From NCBI GenBank assembly GCA_028455995.1, contig JABELC010000014.1, positions 124,001 to 188,000 on the forward strand: DNA of 64,000 bases, in the 5' to 3' direction. This DNA is from Scleromitrula shiraiana (taxonomy: Eukaryota; Ascomycota; Leotiomycetes; Helotiales; Sclerotiniaceae). How positions within the stretch are numbered: position 1 is the first letter of the stretch; every line of letters begins with the position of its first letter. Shown here in pieces: positions 13,401 to 25,876 of the stretch. The notes beneath the pieces were generated by a model. That model was given only the letters and a program-made list of their open reading frames with translations, had not been told where the DNA came from and searched no databases. Position numbers and translations under genes: made by a program.

Positions 13401-15302
13401 AAAAAAAACGAAATATATATAAAATTAAGAAAAAAAAAATTAGATAAATTAATAAAAATTAATATATTTAAAATAATAAAGCAAAAAGATATTTTAATAA
13501 AAATAAAAATCTTTAAATATAAATAGGTTAATAAATTTAAATATTTAAATATAAAAAATATATATAAAAAATCAAGGTTTATTATATAAAGTTTTAATAA
13601 TATAAAAAAATATATTATATTTATATAATTTTTAATTATATAATATTCAATTTATTAATTAGTATTAATAATTGCAATTATTATAATAATAATAAAAAAT
13701 AATAATATATTTAGCGTTTATTTGCACGATATTATTTAAATATATATATAAATAAATTCAAAATTTATATATTTTATCTTTATATATATAATTTTAAAAA
13801 TAGAATATTTATTTGAAATTATATTTTATATAATATAATTATTATATAAAATTCTAAAGATAAAAAATTATTAGTTTAATATATATTTAAATTATTATAT
13901 TGTAAAATTTAGGATAATAATATTAATATATAATTTTTATTTATTATATATATAAAAATAAGGATTTAGAATTATAATAATATAAATTGATAATATTTTG
14001 ATTATTATTAATAAATAATTTATTTATAAAAAAAAACATTATTTAAAAAAAACTAAATTTTTATATAAAGAATAAAAATAATTAATTAAAATATATTTAT
14101 TTAAATTCAACAACGATTTAATATTATTGAAAAGTTTAATAATTATAATAAATTAAGAATTTTAATATAAAAATATAAAATAAATCAAAAATATTAATAT
14201 CAATATATATAAAATATATAATAGATTTTAAAAAAATGCAATATTAAAAAAGTAATATATTATATAATATATTTATAATGTTTATATTATAATTTATTAT
14301 TAATTTAAAGCTTTATTCAATTTAATATAGATTATATAAAATATCAAACTAGGCAATAAAAATATAAAAGTATTTAATAAACGCATATAATAATAAAAAA
14401 AAAACTCTATAAAAGAACTTTGATTTATATTATTTAATTTTAATATTTTTTATATATATATATTTATTAATATTTTATATATTAATAATCTTGATTTATT
14501 ATTTTAAATTAAATATATTATTATATTAATAAACAAAAATAAAAATGCAGATATTATATATTAATTTTTAATCAAATACAAATATATTATTTGAATTATA
14601 TCGATATTAGAATTTTATATAATAGTTTTTAGTTTTGATATAGTAATTATTATTAAAAATATAATTGATAAAATCTTTGATAATTATATTTTATTATTAA
14701 TTATTTATATTGATTTATATTTTTTATTTTAATTATTAATTAAATTCAAAACAATAATCAAAAAGTAATTTATAATTAATATTATAATATTATATTAATT
14801 ATATAAATATAAAAAAATTATAAAAATATAATAAATTAATAATAATGATAATTTAATAAATACAATAATAAAAGCAAAGCTTTATTCAATATTAAAAAAA
14901 CTTATCGATATAAATAAAATATTGATAAAGATTAATAAATAAATTAAATATAAAAAAAGATTTTGAATTTTTCTTTTTTTTTTTATTTATTTTTTAAAAA
15001 ATAATTAAATAATGATTAATTCTATTTATTTAATTTATATATAATTATTATAAAGCAAAATAATAAAAAATATGATATAAAAAACAATAATAATATAAAA
15101 TAATAATAATATATGATTTAAATAATATTTATTTTAATTTGATTTTAAAATATTATATTATATATAAATAAATTATAAAAATTTTAAAATAATAAAAAAC
15201 TAAAAAAAATCTATTTTGTTTTTATCTTATATAGATAATTCATAATTTTTATAAAATTCAACTTTTTATATATATAACCTCAAATTTTTAAAAAGTTGTT
15301 AA

Positions 15303-15462
15303 TATCTATATAATCAAACATATGATTTTATATTACATATCTATTAAAAAGATATATATCCTCAATAGTATACAATATCTTTTTTGAACTTCTTAAACAA
15401 ATAATATAATACTAATTGATACCGTAATTGTATAGTTTCATACCCCCGGAGTTATATAAACA
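15303..15462 (+). repeat. 3' LTR of element 1 (160 bp)
   Basis: It aligns end to end with 7841-8000. Here the start is mutated (TATCTATATAATCAAAC) while the last 60 bp keep G+C (ATACCCCCGGAGTTATATAA), the mirror image of the 5' LTR. It is followed by the AATAG target duplication. Confidence 0.92.
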
Positions 15463-17503
15463 AATAGAATATATTAAAAGACAATCAAATAAAAAAGTTA
15501 TTTTTAAATTAGTTTTTTTTTAATAAATTAATTTTGAGCATTATTTGTATTTTTATAATTTTGAAATCAAAATCTATAGGTTTTTTTAATAACTTTTTAA
15601 ATTCTTTTGAAAAAACAGACTTTTTGTTAAGAATTAATAATATAAAAAAGAACATTTAGTTTATAATAAATGCTTTTAAATCAATTAATAGTTCAATATA
15701 TTTTTTTATATACAATATATATTACTCCTTAATTGAATTAATTAATAATTTGATGTACTTTTTTATATACAATGTCTATCGCTTTTTAATAAAAAAATCT
15801 TTAAATTCTTAAATCTTTTATATAATTTTAAGTTATATATCTGTTTAAAATTTAAATTGAAAAGAAAAAAGTTGGATTTGAATTAATTAATAAATAATCA
15901 AAACATGATTGATTTAAGTTTTATTTTACGTTTTATAAAACTTAAATATTAATAAAAACAAAATTAAAAGATTTATTTATTAATATTATTATGATTCTTT
16001 TCAATAATGATTTTTTATAAAGACTTTTAATTTTTATAATCTAATTAATATTAAATTCTATTTATAATTATTAAAAATAATTAATACTATTTTTTGCTAT
16101 ATATTTATAAATAATATAAATATGATTAGAATTTTTTTAAAGACTTTTTTTGTTAATGATTTTTGTATTTATATTAAAAATATGGTAAATTTTTTATTTT
16201 TATTTTACTTTAATTGTAAAATTCTTATTTAATTTGATTCAACTTTTCATTATTTTAAGATAAAATGTTTGTTTATTGATTTGATAACAATATGTTAATA
16301 TAATATAATAAATTTAAATTAATAACTAGTAATATATAGTTTTTTTTTATATAACAAATAAAATTAAATATGTTATATATATTTATTATCATTTAAATAA
16401 AAAGTCAATATATGATATTATATTTATTGAATGATATATTTATTATATTAATTTTATTTTTAGTTTTAAATTATATAAAATAAGATTGAATTAATATTAT
16501 ATTTTTTTTTAAGAAATTTTAAAAAAAAAGTTATTTAAATAAATTTAGAATTTAATATATTAAATAGAATATTCAAAATGAATGATTATTCTTTTAAATA
16601 GAATATAATTTTTATTTTGATTTAACAGATTTATAATATTTTATTCTTAATTATCTTTAAATTAGAAAAGTATTATTAATGATATAGCTTTTATTACTGG
16701 AATAAGTTTATGATTATTTTAATAATTTTTAAAACAAATATTTTATAATCTTTGATTTTATAAATACATACTGAATGATTTTGATATATTTATATTTTTG
16801 TTATTATTTTGTTTTTTTTATTTTTAGAATTAATTAGATTTGATTTACCATGATATTTTAAAATAAATAATTAATATGTTCTTTCATAATTCATTCTATA
16901 TATAATTAATAAAAAACAAAATTATTTTCATTTATGAAAATATAAATATTTAATTATAATAATTTTTCTTTTGATTATTAAATTTAGATTGTAGTAAAGA
17001 ATTTCCTGTTCAAATATTTTAGTCAAATGATTTTTTTCTAATAATTTTAAACTTTAAATTGTAAATTCATACATACAATATTTAAATGACAATTTTAAAC
17101 TTCAAATGATATAGAAAAAAAAAAAATTTAAATTTAATAAAATAAAAATGTTTATTGATAAGATTCTAATTTTAAAGATAAAATATTATATTAAAAATCA
17201 ATTTAATGTATAATCGAAGTATATTAAATAAATTAAAAATCAATTTGTATTAAAAAAACAAATTATAATAAAAAGTCTTTTTAAATTATTAAAGTTTTAT
17301 TATAAATTTATTAAAAGTTTTATTGAAATAATTTGTTTTTTAAATTGATTATAAAGTAAAGTTAATACAATTTTTGATTCTTATAGTTTTAATTAGGGAA
17401 TATATTGTAAATTGTATTGAAATATAAATAATTAAAAAAACGATTACTATATTTTTCAATTTTAAAAATCAAAAATCAATTTTGAAACTCTTTAATAAAA
17501 ATC
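15463..17503. other. Unassigned AT-rich host sequence between LTR element 1 and LINE C
   Basis: This is the right-hand continuation of the sequence interrupted by element 1, reaching the poly-T end of LINE C. No frame or domain is recognised. It holds one perfect hairpin (15912-15947). G is retained more than C on the + strand. Confidence 0.4.
15912..15947. repeat. 13-bp perfect inverted repeat (hairpin)
   Basis: ATTTAAGTTTTAT (15912-15924) faces ATAAAACTTAAAT (15935-15947) across a 10-nt loop that contains ACG. It could be a cruciform site or the core of a small foldback repeat. Confidence 0.6.
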
Positions 17504-17531
17504 TTTTTTTTTTTTTTTTTTTTTTTTTTTT
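17504..17531 (-). repeat. poly-A tail of LINE copy C (poly-T on + strand)
   Basis: An uninterrupted T run lies immediately before GGTTTAAAG, the reverse complement of the 3' UTR end seen in copy A. Confidence 0.9.
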
Positions 17532-19561
17532 GGTTTAAAGTCTTATTTCAATCATTAACTATATAAGACTATCAAGATTTAATATCTCGATAATTAAAAA
17601 TTCATATTTTTATAGTTAATATATTTTAAAAGAAATTAAAAATCTAACTTTAAAATAAAGAAAAAAAAAAAAAACAACTTCTCTAATTTTATTTTTTTAT
17701 TTTAATTTTTTATAATTTTTTCTTTAAAATAATCTCTTTTTTTTTTATTAATAATATTTATTCTTTTTTTTCTTTTTTTTAATTTATTCTTTATATCAAC
17801 TTCTTTTTTCCTTTTTTTTAAATATTATAATTTAATAATTATTTTTATTTTTTAAATATACTTTATAATATATTTTATTTTAATTTTTATATTTAAAAAA
17901 AGTTTTATATTTATTTTTTTAATTTAATTTTTGTATTTTTCAAAATCATTTAGTTTTTTTCAAATTTTTAAATATTTTTGATATTTTAAAAATAAATATT
18001 TTAAAATTTTTTTTTTTTTATATATATAATAATCATTTAAAATATATTCTAATTTGAATAAATATAATTTAATATATTTATATTATAGTTTTAGTTAAAA
18101 TAATGCATTATTAATTTTTCATTTTATATTTTTAAATAATAAAATTTTATTTTTAATCTTTTAATTAAATATTTTATTATAAATTGTTTTTTTTATTTTT
18201 AATATTTATTTTTATTTATATTAATTAAATTAATTAATTTTTATATTAATTATAATAAAATTAATCATATTTAAATCTAAATATTATTTTATAACAAATT
18301 TAATAAACTTATTAGTTTTTTTATTATTTATAATATTAATATAGTTTAGAATTCAATAAAGCGAAATTTTGATTTTATATATTTTGATTTGTTTTATTAT
18401 TTTTATAATTTTGATTTATTAATTTTATTTAAAATTATTTAATAGAGTTTTTAATTTAAATAATTTAGTTTGATTGTTTAAATATATTTAAAAATCGATT
18501 TTTAATTTAGTAATTTGATTTACTATTTTGATTATATAAATAATTCTTTTTAATTTATTATTATATATAATCTTTAAAAAATCTAAATTATATTATTTAA
18601 TATTTTTTAATTTTAAATTATAATTATATAAAATAATATTGATATTAATTAAGTTTTCTTTAATTTTATTTATAAATATAAATATATTTAAATAAAAAAT
18701 TTTTATAAAAAAGTTAATAATTAATAATTTATTTAAATAGTTTTTTATTTCTTTCTTTTTTAATATTTTATTAATTAAAATAAAATATAATATATTTTTA
18801 TTTTAAAAAATAAAATAAAATTAATAAATTGATTTAAAAAAATATGCATAAAAATAAAATTTATTAAAAACTATTATAATATATTGTAATTAAAATGGAT
18901 TTTTTAATAATCTTATTTTATTAAATAGAATTTTTTTATTATTTATTATAATTTAATTAATAAAGTATTTATAAAAAAATTTTAATATTCGAATATTATA
19001 TTTTTTAATATTAAAGTTTAATTTGATTTTAAAAAAAAGCAAATTTATTTCAATCTTTATAATTAATATAAAAATTATTTAAAAAACTTCAAAAGTTTTT
19101 TATAATTTTAGATTTTAAAATTATTATAAAAATTTAATTAATTTTAATTAGTTTTTTTATTAAATTATTAAATTATAATTTATTATATTAATAATATAAA
19201 TTATATAGATTTGATTAATAATTATTATATTTAATTCTTTTTTAATATTTATAAATTTAGTTATATAATAAAAGATTGATTTCATTTATTTGATATATAT
19301 ATTTATATATTTTTTAAAGATTAGATTAATATTAAATTATATATTCAATTAATAAATCAAACTTTTTAATTATAATCTTTTTTAATTAAAAAATATAATA
19401 ATTAATTTAATCTTTTTATTTTTGATAAAATAAATTAATTTAATTTTAGTAATATTAAATTATATTATATTAATAACTCTCTTTTAATATAATATAATAA
19501 TTTCTTTTTTTAAAATAGCTTTATTTTTTTTAAAAGATAAAAAAAAAGCTATAAAAATTAT

Positions 19562-19840
19562 ATTATTAATATATAATAAAATTTTTATATTAAAATATTA
19601 ATAAAGATTTTTTATATAAATTAAAAATAAAATAAAAAAAATTAAACTATTTTATAATATTTTAATATTGATTTAATTAAATTTTTTTGATTATTTATTA
19701 AATATAAATTTTAATTTTTAGTTTTTTAAAAATGATTTTCTCTATATTATTAAATTTATTAAAAAATTTAATCCTTTTAAAATATTTAATAATTAATTTT
19801 TAATTATATAATCAAATACTTTTTTGATATCAAAAAAAAT
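19562..19840 (-). pseudogene. Reverse transcriptase fossil of LINE copy C, active site DD changed to NN
   Basis: The - strand 19840-19796 reads IFFDIKKVFDYIIKN, the LINE RT block containing the first catalytic Asp. In the same frame the next residues fit a fungal LINE RT (LLNILKGLNFLINLII), interrupted by TAA and TAG stops. About 80 codons later YINNIIF at 19573-19556 aligns with FIDDINL of copy B, so both GAT codons of the catalytic box became AAT. Spacing between the blocks is normal for a LINE RT. Confidence 0.75.
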
Positions 19841-22800
19841 TATAGATATTTTTAATTTAAATTCTTTATTTAATTAAATTTTATTTATAAAAAATATCAT
19901 TATATTAATAATTAATTTTTTAAATTGACTATTAATTTATAAAAAATAAAATAAATTAATAATTTTTATAAAATAGTTTAATTTTTTAATTAATATTTGT
20001 TTATTAATTTTTTTTAAATAATTTAATAAAAAAATTATTTAATAAATTTTAAAAATAAAATAATCTAGTTTTTCAAGCTTTTTTAAAATTATTTTTATAA
20101 TTTGTTTTTAATATTTTGAATAATATTTTAATTTAAATAAAATCAAATAAATTTTAAAAAACTATTTAAAGATATATTTATATATTTTTTAAATAATAAT
20201 ATAAATAATTAAATTAAGACCTAAAAATTTATCTTTAATTTTAGTTAAATAAACATTTCGAAATTTTAATAATATTAGATTTAATTAATTCTATTAGTTT
20301 GATTTATAATTCATTTATTTGAAGATAAAAGTTTAAAAAAAAAAAAAAAAAAAATATTATAAAAAGATTTATATTTCTTTTTAAAATTAATAATAAGAAT
20401 TTCTATATTTAATTAATAAATAATAAATATCTTTTTTATTTTTTATTTATTAATATATGCTATTATTTTAAAAATAGATTTAAAATTTTTATTTTTTAGA
20501 AAAAAGTTTTAATAATTATATTTAGTTTTTTTAATTGAAAAAAAGTATTTAACTCTAAATCAAAAAAATTTATTTTATTTAGCGATATTTTTATAACTTT
20601 TTTTTTATTTCTAAAATATTTTTTTCTTTAAATCTTTTAATTTATTATTTTATTAAGATTTAGATAAATATATCAATTTATTAATAAGAATACTAATTTT
20701 AATTGCAATTATAATAAAATCAATAAATTCTACCATTATTCAATCAAAAAAATTAATAATTTATTTTAAATATTCAATATTAATAAAAAAAACTAAAAGC
20801 TTTATAAATTCTTTTAAATAAATAATAAAAGTTTAATTAAATTTAATAATTTTAAATTAAAAAACTTATTAATTCGCTTTTTTAATATTAAATCGTTTTA
20901 ATATAAAAGAAATATTAATAAAAATTACATTTTAAATAAAAAATAAAATATTATAATAATTTAAATTTGTTTTTAAAAAGATTTATTAATTTTTAATATT
21001 AACTTTTTTAATAAAAATAAAATTAAAGATTATTTCTTTTTTTATTTAGAGTTTAAAAAAAATTCTTTTTTTCAAATTGTTATAGTTCTAAATTATTAAA
21101 TTTAATTTATTCAATAAATTAATTTGTGTTATTAAATTTAAAAAATAAAAAATCTTATTAAAAATAATAGATATTAAAATCTTCTAAAATAATTATTTTA
21201 AAATTAATTAATAAATAATAAAAAATTTAATTAAATATAAATTAATTTTATCTTTTTTAATTTTTTTTATTATATATATTATAAATCAATATTTTACTAT
21301 TTTGATTTAAAATAATATTTAATATTATTAAATTAAGATTATAAAAGAAATTTAAGGAAATTTTTATTAAAACTTAAATATTTTTAATAATATAGGCTAT
21401 AATATATAATAAGTTTAATAATAATAAAAAAATTTAAATAAAATTAATATATATTATAAAATAAAAATCTGAATTTTAAATAATTTTAAATTTTTATATA
21501 AATATTAAATCTATATTTAATTTAAACATTATTTAAAATATATTTTTATATTTACTTTTTTTTTATAAAAATTTATTTAAATAATTTTTAAATAAATTTT
21601 ATTATATATTAAAATATAATTTTATAAATTTTAATTACATTTTAAATTTTATAATTATTATTATTTATTATATAAACTCTTTTATAATTTATATATTTTA
21701 AAACAAAATAAATATATTTTTTACTTTTAATTTTACAAATATTATAATAATATATTTTAATTAAATATTTTTTATTATAAAATCAATATTTTTAATTATT
21801 TTTATAATATTAATTTAAATAATTAAAATCTTAATATTTAAAATATTAAATTATTAATATATAAAAATATAGTTTTTCGATTTTGATTAAAATTTTAATA
21901 ATATAAAATCAATAATATATTATATAATTAATTTTCTATTTTATAATAAAAATTATAATAATCAATTTTGTTTTTTGATTTTTTTTTTTTTTAAAAAATA
22001 TTAATTAATAAAGTTTTTTAATTATAATAAAATTTTTATTAAAAATTTAAATCTTTTTTTTAATTAACTTTATATTTTCTAAATTATTAAAATCAATAAT
22101 TAATATTCTATAAAAAACCATTTTAAATTATAATTTATTTTTTTAAATAAATTAAAATATAATAATTTTTTTTTAAATTAATTGTTTTTTTATTAAAAAT
22201 TTTAATATATAATTTTTTATAATAATAATAATAAAGTTTTTATTAAATAATTTTATTATTAAAATAATAACTAAATTTTTAATATTTTTATTTATAAAAA
22301 TAATATTAAATATATTTTAAAATTTTAAAAAAAAAATAATAAATAAAAAATTTATATTAAAATAAATCAAAATTAATCAATTAAAATTCTTTTTCTTTAT
22401 TTTTAAAAAAGATTTTTTATTTTTAACTATTATATTCATCTATTCAATATTATTATCATTTTTAATAATATTTATTTAAAATAAAATAATTAAAATAAAA
22501 ACTAAAAAAAAAGTTATAATAAAAAATTCTATAAATTTTATATTAATTTTTATTAATTTATTTATATTTTTGCTTTTATTTAAATTTTAAATCTTTATTT
22601 TAATATTTTTTATAATATTCTATAAACTAACAATTTAAGATTTTATAATCAATTTTTAATTTATTATTTAAAATATAATAATTTTTAAAAATGTTATTAT
22701 TATTTTTTTTTTATATATTTTTTAAAGATTTTAATAAAATTTAATAATTTTGTTTATTTTTTATAATTTTTTATTATATTTACAATTTTTATAATAAAAT

Positions 22801-23029
22801 TATATATTTCAAAAATAAAAATAATAATTGCTAGATTTTTAATTAAATATATATATTTGATTAATAATTTTGCTTGATTAAAAAATTGTCTTTTTCTAAT
22901 ATTACTTTAATTAGCCTTAAATTGATTAATAATTAATTATTATAAAAAGTCATTAAAATTATTAAAATTGAATTCTATCAAAATTTTAATTACTATAAAA
23001 GATTTATATTAAAAATAAAATAACTCTAA

Positions 23030-23814
23030 TCAATCTAATAAATTAATATTTAATAATACTTCTTCACAATTGATTTACCTCAATAAACTCGAAAAAAATA
23101 AGTTTGATTCTAATCCAAATATATTCGTAGATTAATAACAAAATCTATTCTACATATAATGGTGATGAATATGGTGTGGAGGTGAATAAAAATCTTCATT
23201 TTGTAGAATTCTTTTTGTTTATTAATTTTCAAATTAATTATAGAATTTCAAAATAAACATCATTTATTATTATTTTCATTAAAAATATTTATAATAGATA
23301 TGTTTAAAAAATCAAGATATTAAATATTGAGTTATATTATATTATTAGCTTAAAAAAGCATATTATGAATACTTTATTTTAAATTATATTTCTGAATTAA
23401 AAGTATATAATTAACTATAGATTAAAAAATATATTAAATATCAAGAACAATAGATAGATTTAGAAAAATAATATAGAAGACTATAACAAATTTTTATAAA
23501 GAAAAAAGAAAAGAAGTTTTATTATTATAATTAATATTGAGATTAATTAATTAATAATGATTTTTAAGTTTATTAAGGATCTCCTAGATCGATGTTGCAG
23601 AAACAATCAAAAGTATCGATTTTGCAATAAAAAATATCTGATCAAGAGATATTATTGTAATATTTAAAAAACCAAGGGTAGGAAGTGTATTTATTTCGCT
23701 TTAAAATGTGCAAATTATAGGGGAGTTTACATAGCAAATAATAATAATTATAAGATCTAAAATGCGATTAGGACTTATAAAATTATATTTCAATATATAA
23801 TAAAAATTATTTAA
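23030..23814 (+). pseudogene. Less-degraded island with a Cys-rich broken frame (strand of coding uncertain)
   Basis: This stretch keeps far more G+C than its surroundings. On the + strand an ATG at 23557 opens MIFKFIKDLLDRCCRNNQ and continues through several Cys (RFCNKK, RYYCNI, GRKCIY, LKCANYRG) to 23814, broken only by TAA at 23665 and 23758, each explainable as a former CAA. The Cys spacing loosely recalls zinc-binding N-termini of Mutator-like or FLYWCH proteins; this is speculation. The - strand also carries a fairly open frame over 23770-23590, and the island sits where ORF1 of LINE C (sense = -) should be, so the + frame could be a shadow. The homologous stretch at 61870-62060 lies at the same place beside LINE D and is more mutated. 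Confidence 0.35.
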
Positions 23815-24450
23815 AAATTATTCAAATGAACTTTTATAAAAAAAAAGTGAATATAAAAAATAAATTCTAAATAATTATTGAATCAAATATAGATTTAATA
23901 ACTATATAAAAGTTTAAAATTATTGAAGTTTTAGATTTTTATTTTATAATATATATTAATTCTATTTTAGATTTTTCTATTATTGTTAAATCTATTATAT
24001 ATTATAATTTATATTATTAAAAATATTTGAATTTTAATAAACATTTCTTGAAATTCTTTTTATCATTTTGATTTAATAATATTGAATATTATCTTAAATT
24101 AAAACAATAAAAAATCAATTCATAATATATATGGTAAAAAACATAAAATCAATTCATATTTAATTAAGTCTTTTATTACTTATTAATGAACTTTAGAATA
24201 ATTATTTCAAAAAATTTAATAATTATTATTTTTTCAAAAAAGATTCTAGCCTTTAGATTTAATAATACAAATCAATTTATTAGATAAATCAAATTTAAGA
24301 ATCTGAAATTATAGAATAATTTAGAAAAAAACTTTTTTTAAATTTTCAAAAAAAAAAACAATTTTTAATTTTATTAAAGGAATTGATATTAAAAGATAAC
24401 AAATTGTTTTAGAAACAAATTCAAATCATTACAGTATTTTATTCTTCATT

Positions 24451-25748
24451 TAAAATTCAATTTTTATTGATATTTCCTTTATTCTAAAATAATTTAGTAT
24501 AAAAAAGTGAATTAGTAGATTTTTGAAGTTAAAATTATTAAATTTAATTAAATTTTTGCTATTTATTTTGAAAAATTTTCAATTCTTTTTATTAATATTA
24601 AATATTTAAAATAAATTATGAACTGTTGTAATTAGATGATAATAAAATATATTAATTTTATTATAATTATAGATAAAATTAATATTCTTATTAATAAATC
24701 GATATATTTGTTTAAGTTTTGATAAAATAATACATTTAAAAATCTAAAAAAAATGTTTTAAAAATAAAAGATAAGTTATCAAAATATTTTCAAATAAAAT
24801 AAATTATTTTAATTTGAAATCAAACATTTTTTATGAATTGAAAAAATTAGATATAATTATAGAAACTGTTTTTTAAAAAGTAAAGATTTTAAACTTATTT
24901 TTAAAATAATAATATGTATTAATGACTAAAAAATAAAAAAGGTATTTATTATTTATTAATTAAATACGCAAAATTGTATTATAAATTTCAAAAGAAAATA
25001 CAAATCTTTTTATAATACTTTTTTTTATGGACTTCTATTTTTTAATAAATAAATTATTAACTGAATTGATAAAATTAATAAAATCTAGTATTATTACAGT
25101 TTTAAAATATTTATTTAATTAAAATCTAAAATAAATTTTTAGATTTTAATTTAATTATTTATATTATTATTTAAAATATATATATATATATATATATATA
25201 TCTTTAAATAAGTTCTTAGAATTTATTTGATTTTATTTAAATTAAAATATTATTCAAAATATTTAAAAAAAGTTATAAAAACAATTTTAAAAAAATTCAA
25301 AAAATCTTTTTCAAATTTTTTTAGTTTTAAAATTTATTGAATAATTTCTTCATTAATCTATTTAAAAAATTGATTATTGATGAAATAATATCTTTTATAA
25401 ATAGAATTTCATTAAATAAAAGATTGAAATTAAAAAAATATATAATTTTTTTCAATATAAAGAAAATATTTAATTATATTAACAATAATACTAATAATTT
25501 CATTTTGAATACGATTTATCTATAAATAAATCTAGATTCACTATACAAATGATCCCGATTATATATAAAAAACCTTTTTAAAAAAAATACACAAATTTTA
25601 ATTTGTTTAAAAAATTGACTACTTTTTATATTTATTATATTTTTATCTGTAATCTATTGATTAATTAATAATATCAAAAATGAAGATATGAATATATATA
25701 TATATATATTAAACCATATTATAAGTTTATTTCTTATAAAATATAATT
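24451..25748. other. Unassigned AT-rich sequence
   Basis: It includes a short TA dinucleotide run (about 25178-25201) and a 62-codon open frame (25337-25525, + strand, TTG start) rich in Ile, Asn and Lys with no recognisable motif. LINE C may extend into its left part. Confidence 0.3.
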
Positions 25749-25876
25749 AATTATATTTAATATTAATTATATTTAATATTAATTATATTTAATATTAATT
25801 ACATTTAATATTAATTATATTTAATATTAATTATGTTGTTTATCAATTATGTTTATTATTAATTATACTTATTATT
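25749..25876. repeat. 16-bp minisatellite, 8 units
   Basis: The unit is AATTATATTTAATATT. Units 1-3 and 5 are identical, unit 4 has T to C, and units 6-8 drift (AATTATGTTGTTTATC and others). Phase is kept over exactly 128 bp. Confidence 0.92.

Larger units (their letters stand above)
7841..15462 (+). mobile_element. LTR retrotransposon element 1, full length, RIP-degraded
   Basis: This is a complete 7622-bp LTR retrotransposon. It has two 160-bp direct terminal repeats (7841-8000 and 15303-15462) beginning TG in the better-preserved copy and ending CA in the other. A perfect 5-bp target duplication AATAG lies just outside (7836-7840 and 15463-15467). The internal region shares an A-rich sense strand and a repeat-coding block (9969-10406) with elements 2, 3 and 5. 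No gag-pol frame is intact. I could not read a decisive RT or integrase motif, so Ty3/Gypsy versus Copia is open; the size and 5-bp duplication fit either. It interrupts host sequence that ends at 7840 and resumes at 15463. Confidence 0.93.
17504..24450 (-). mobile_element. LINE copy C, most complete copy, - strand
   Basis: A run of 28 T (17504-17531) is the poly-A tail read on the opposite strand. The 3' UTR (17532-17640) matches 1440-1570 of copy A in reverse complement. From 18975 the sequence is collinear with copy B, and from about 18540 with copy D. The RT domain lies near 19560-19860 on the - strand. Similarity with copy D continues through 23560-24350, where it pairs with 61870-62650, so the element is at least 6.9 kb, a normal length for a Tad-like LINE. 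The true 5' end was not found; 24450 is an estimate. All frames are broken. Confidence 0.75.

Noticed and set aside
25337..25525. 62-codon open frame as a small gene
   Set aside because: It has no ATG start (TTG), no motif and no Kozak-like context; chance is likely in a sequence this AT-rich, where TAA is common but long runs of AAA/ATT/TTT codons also occur.
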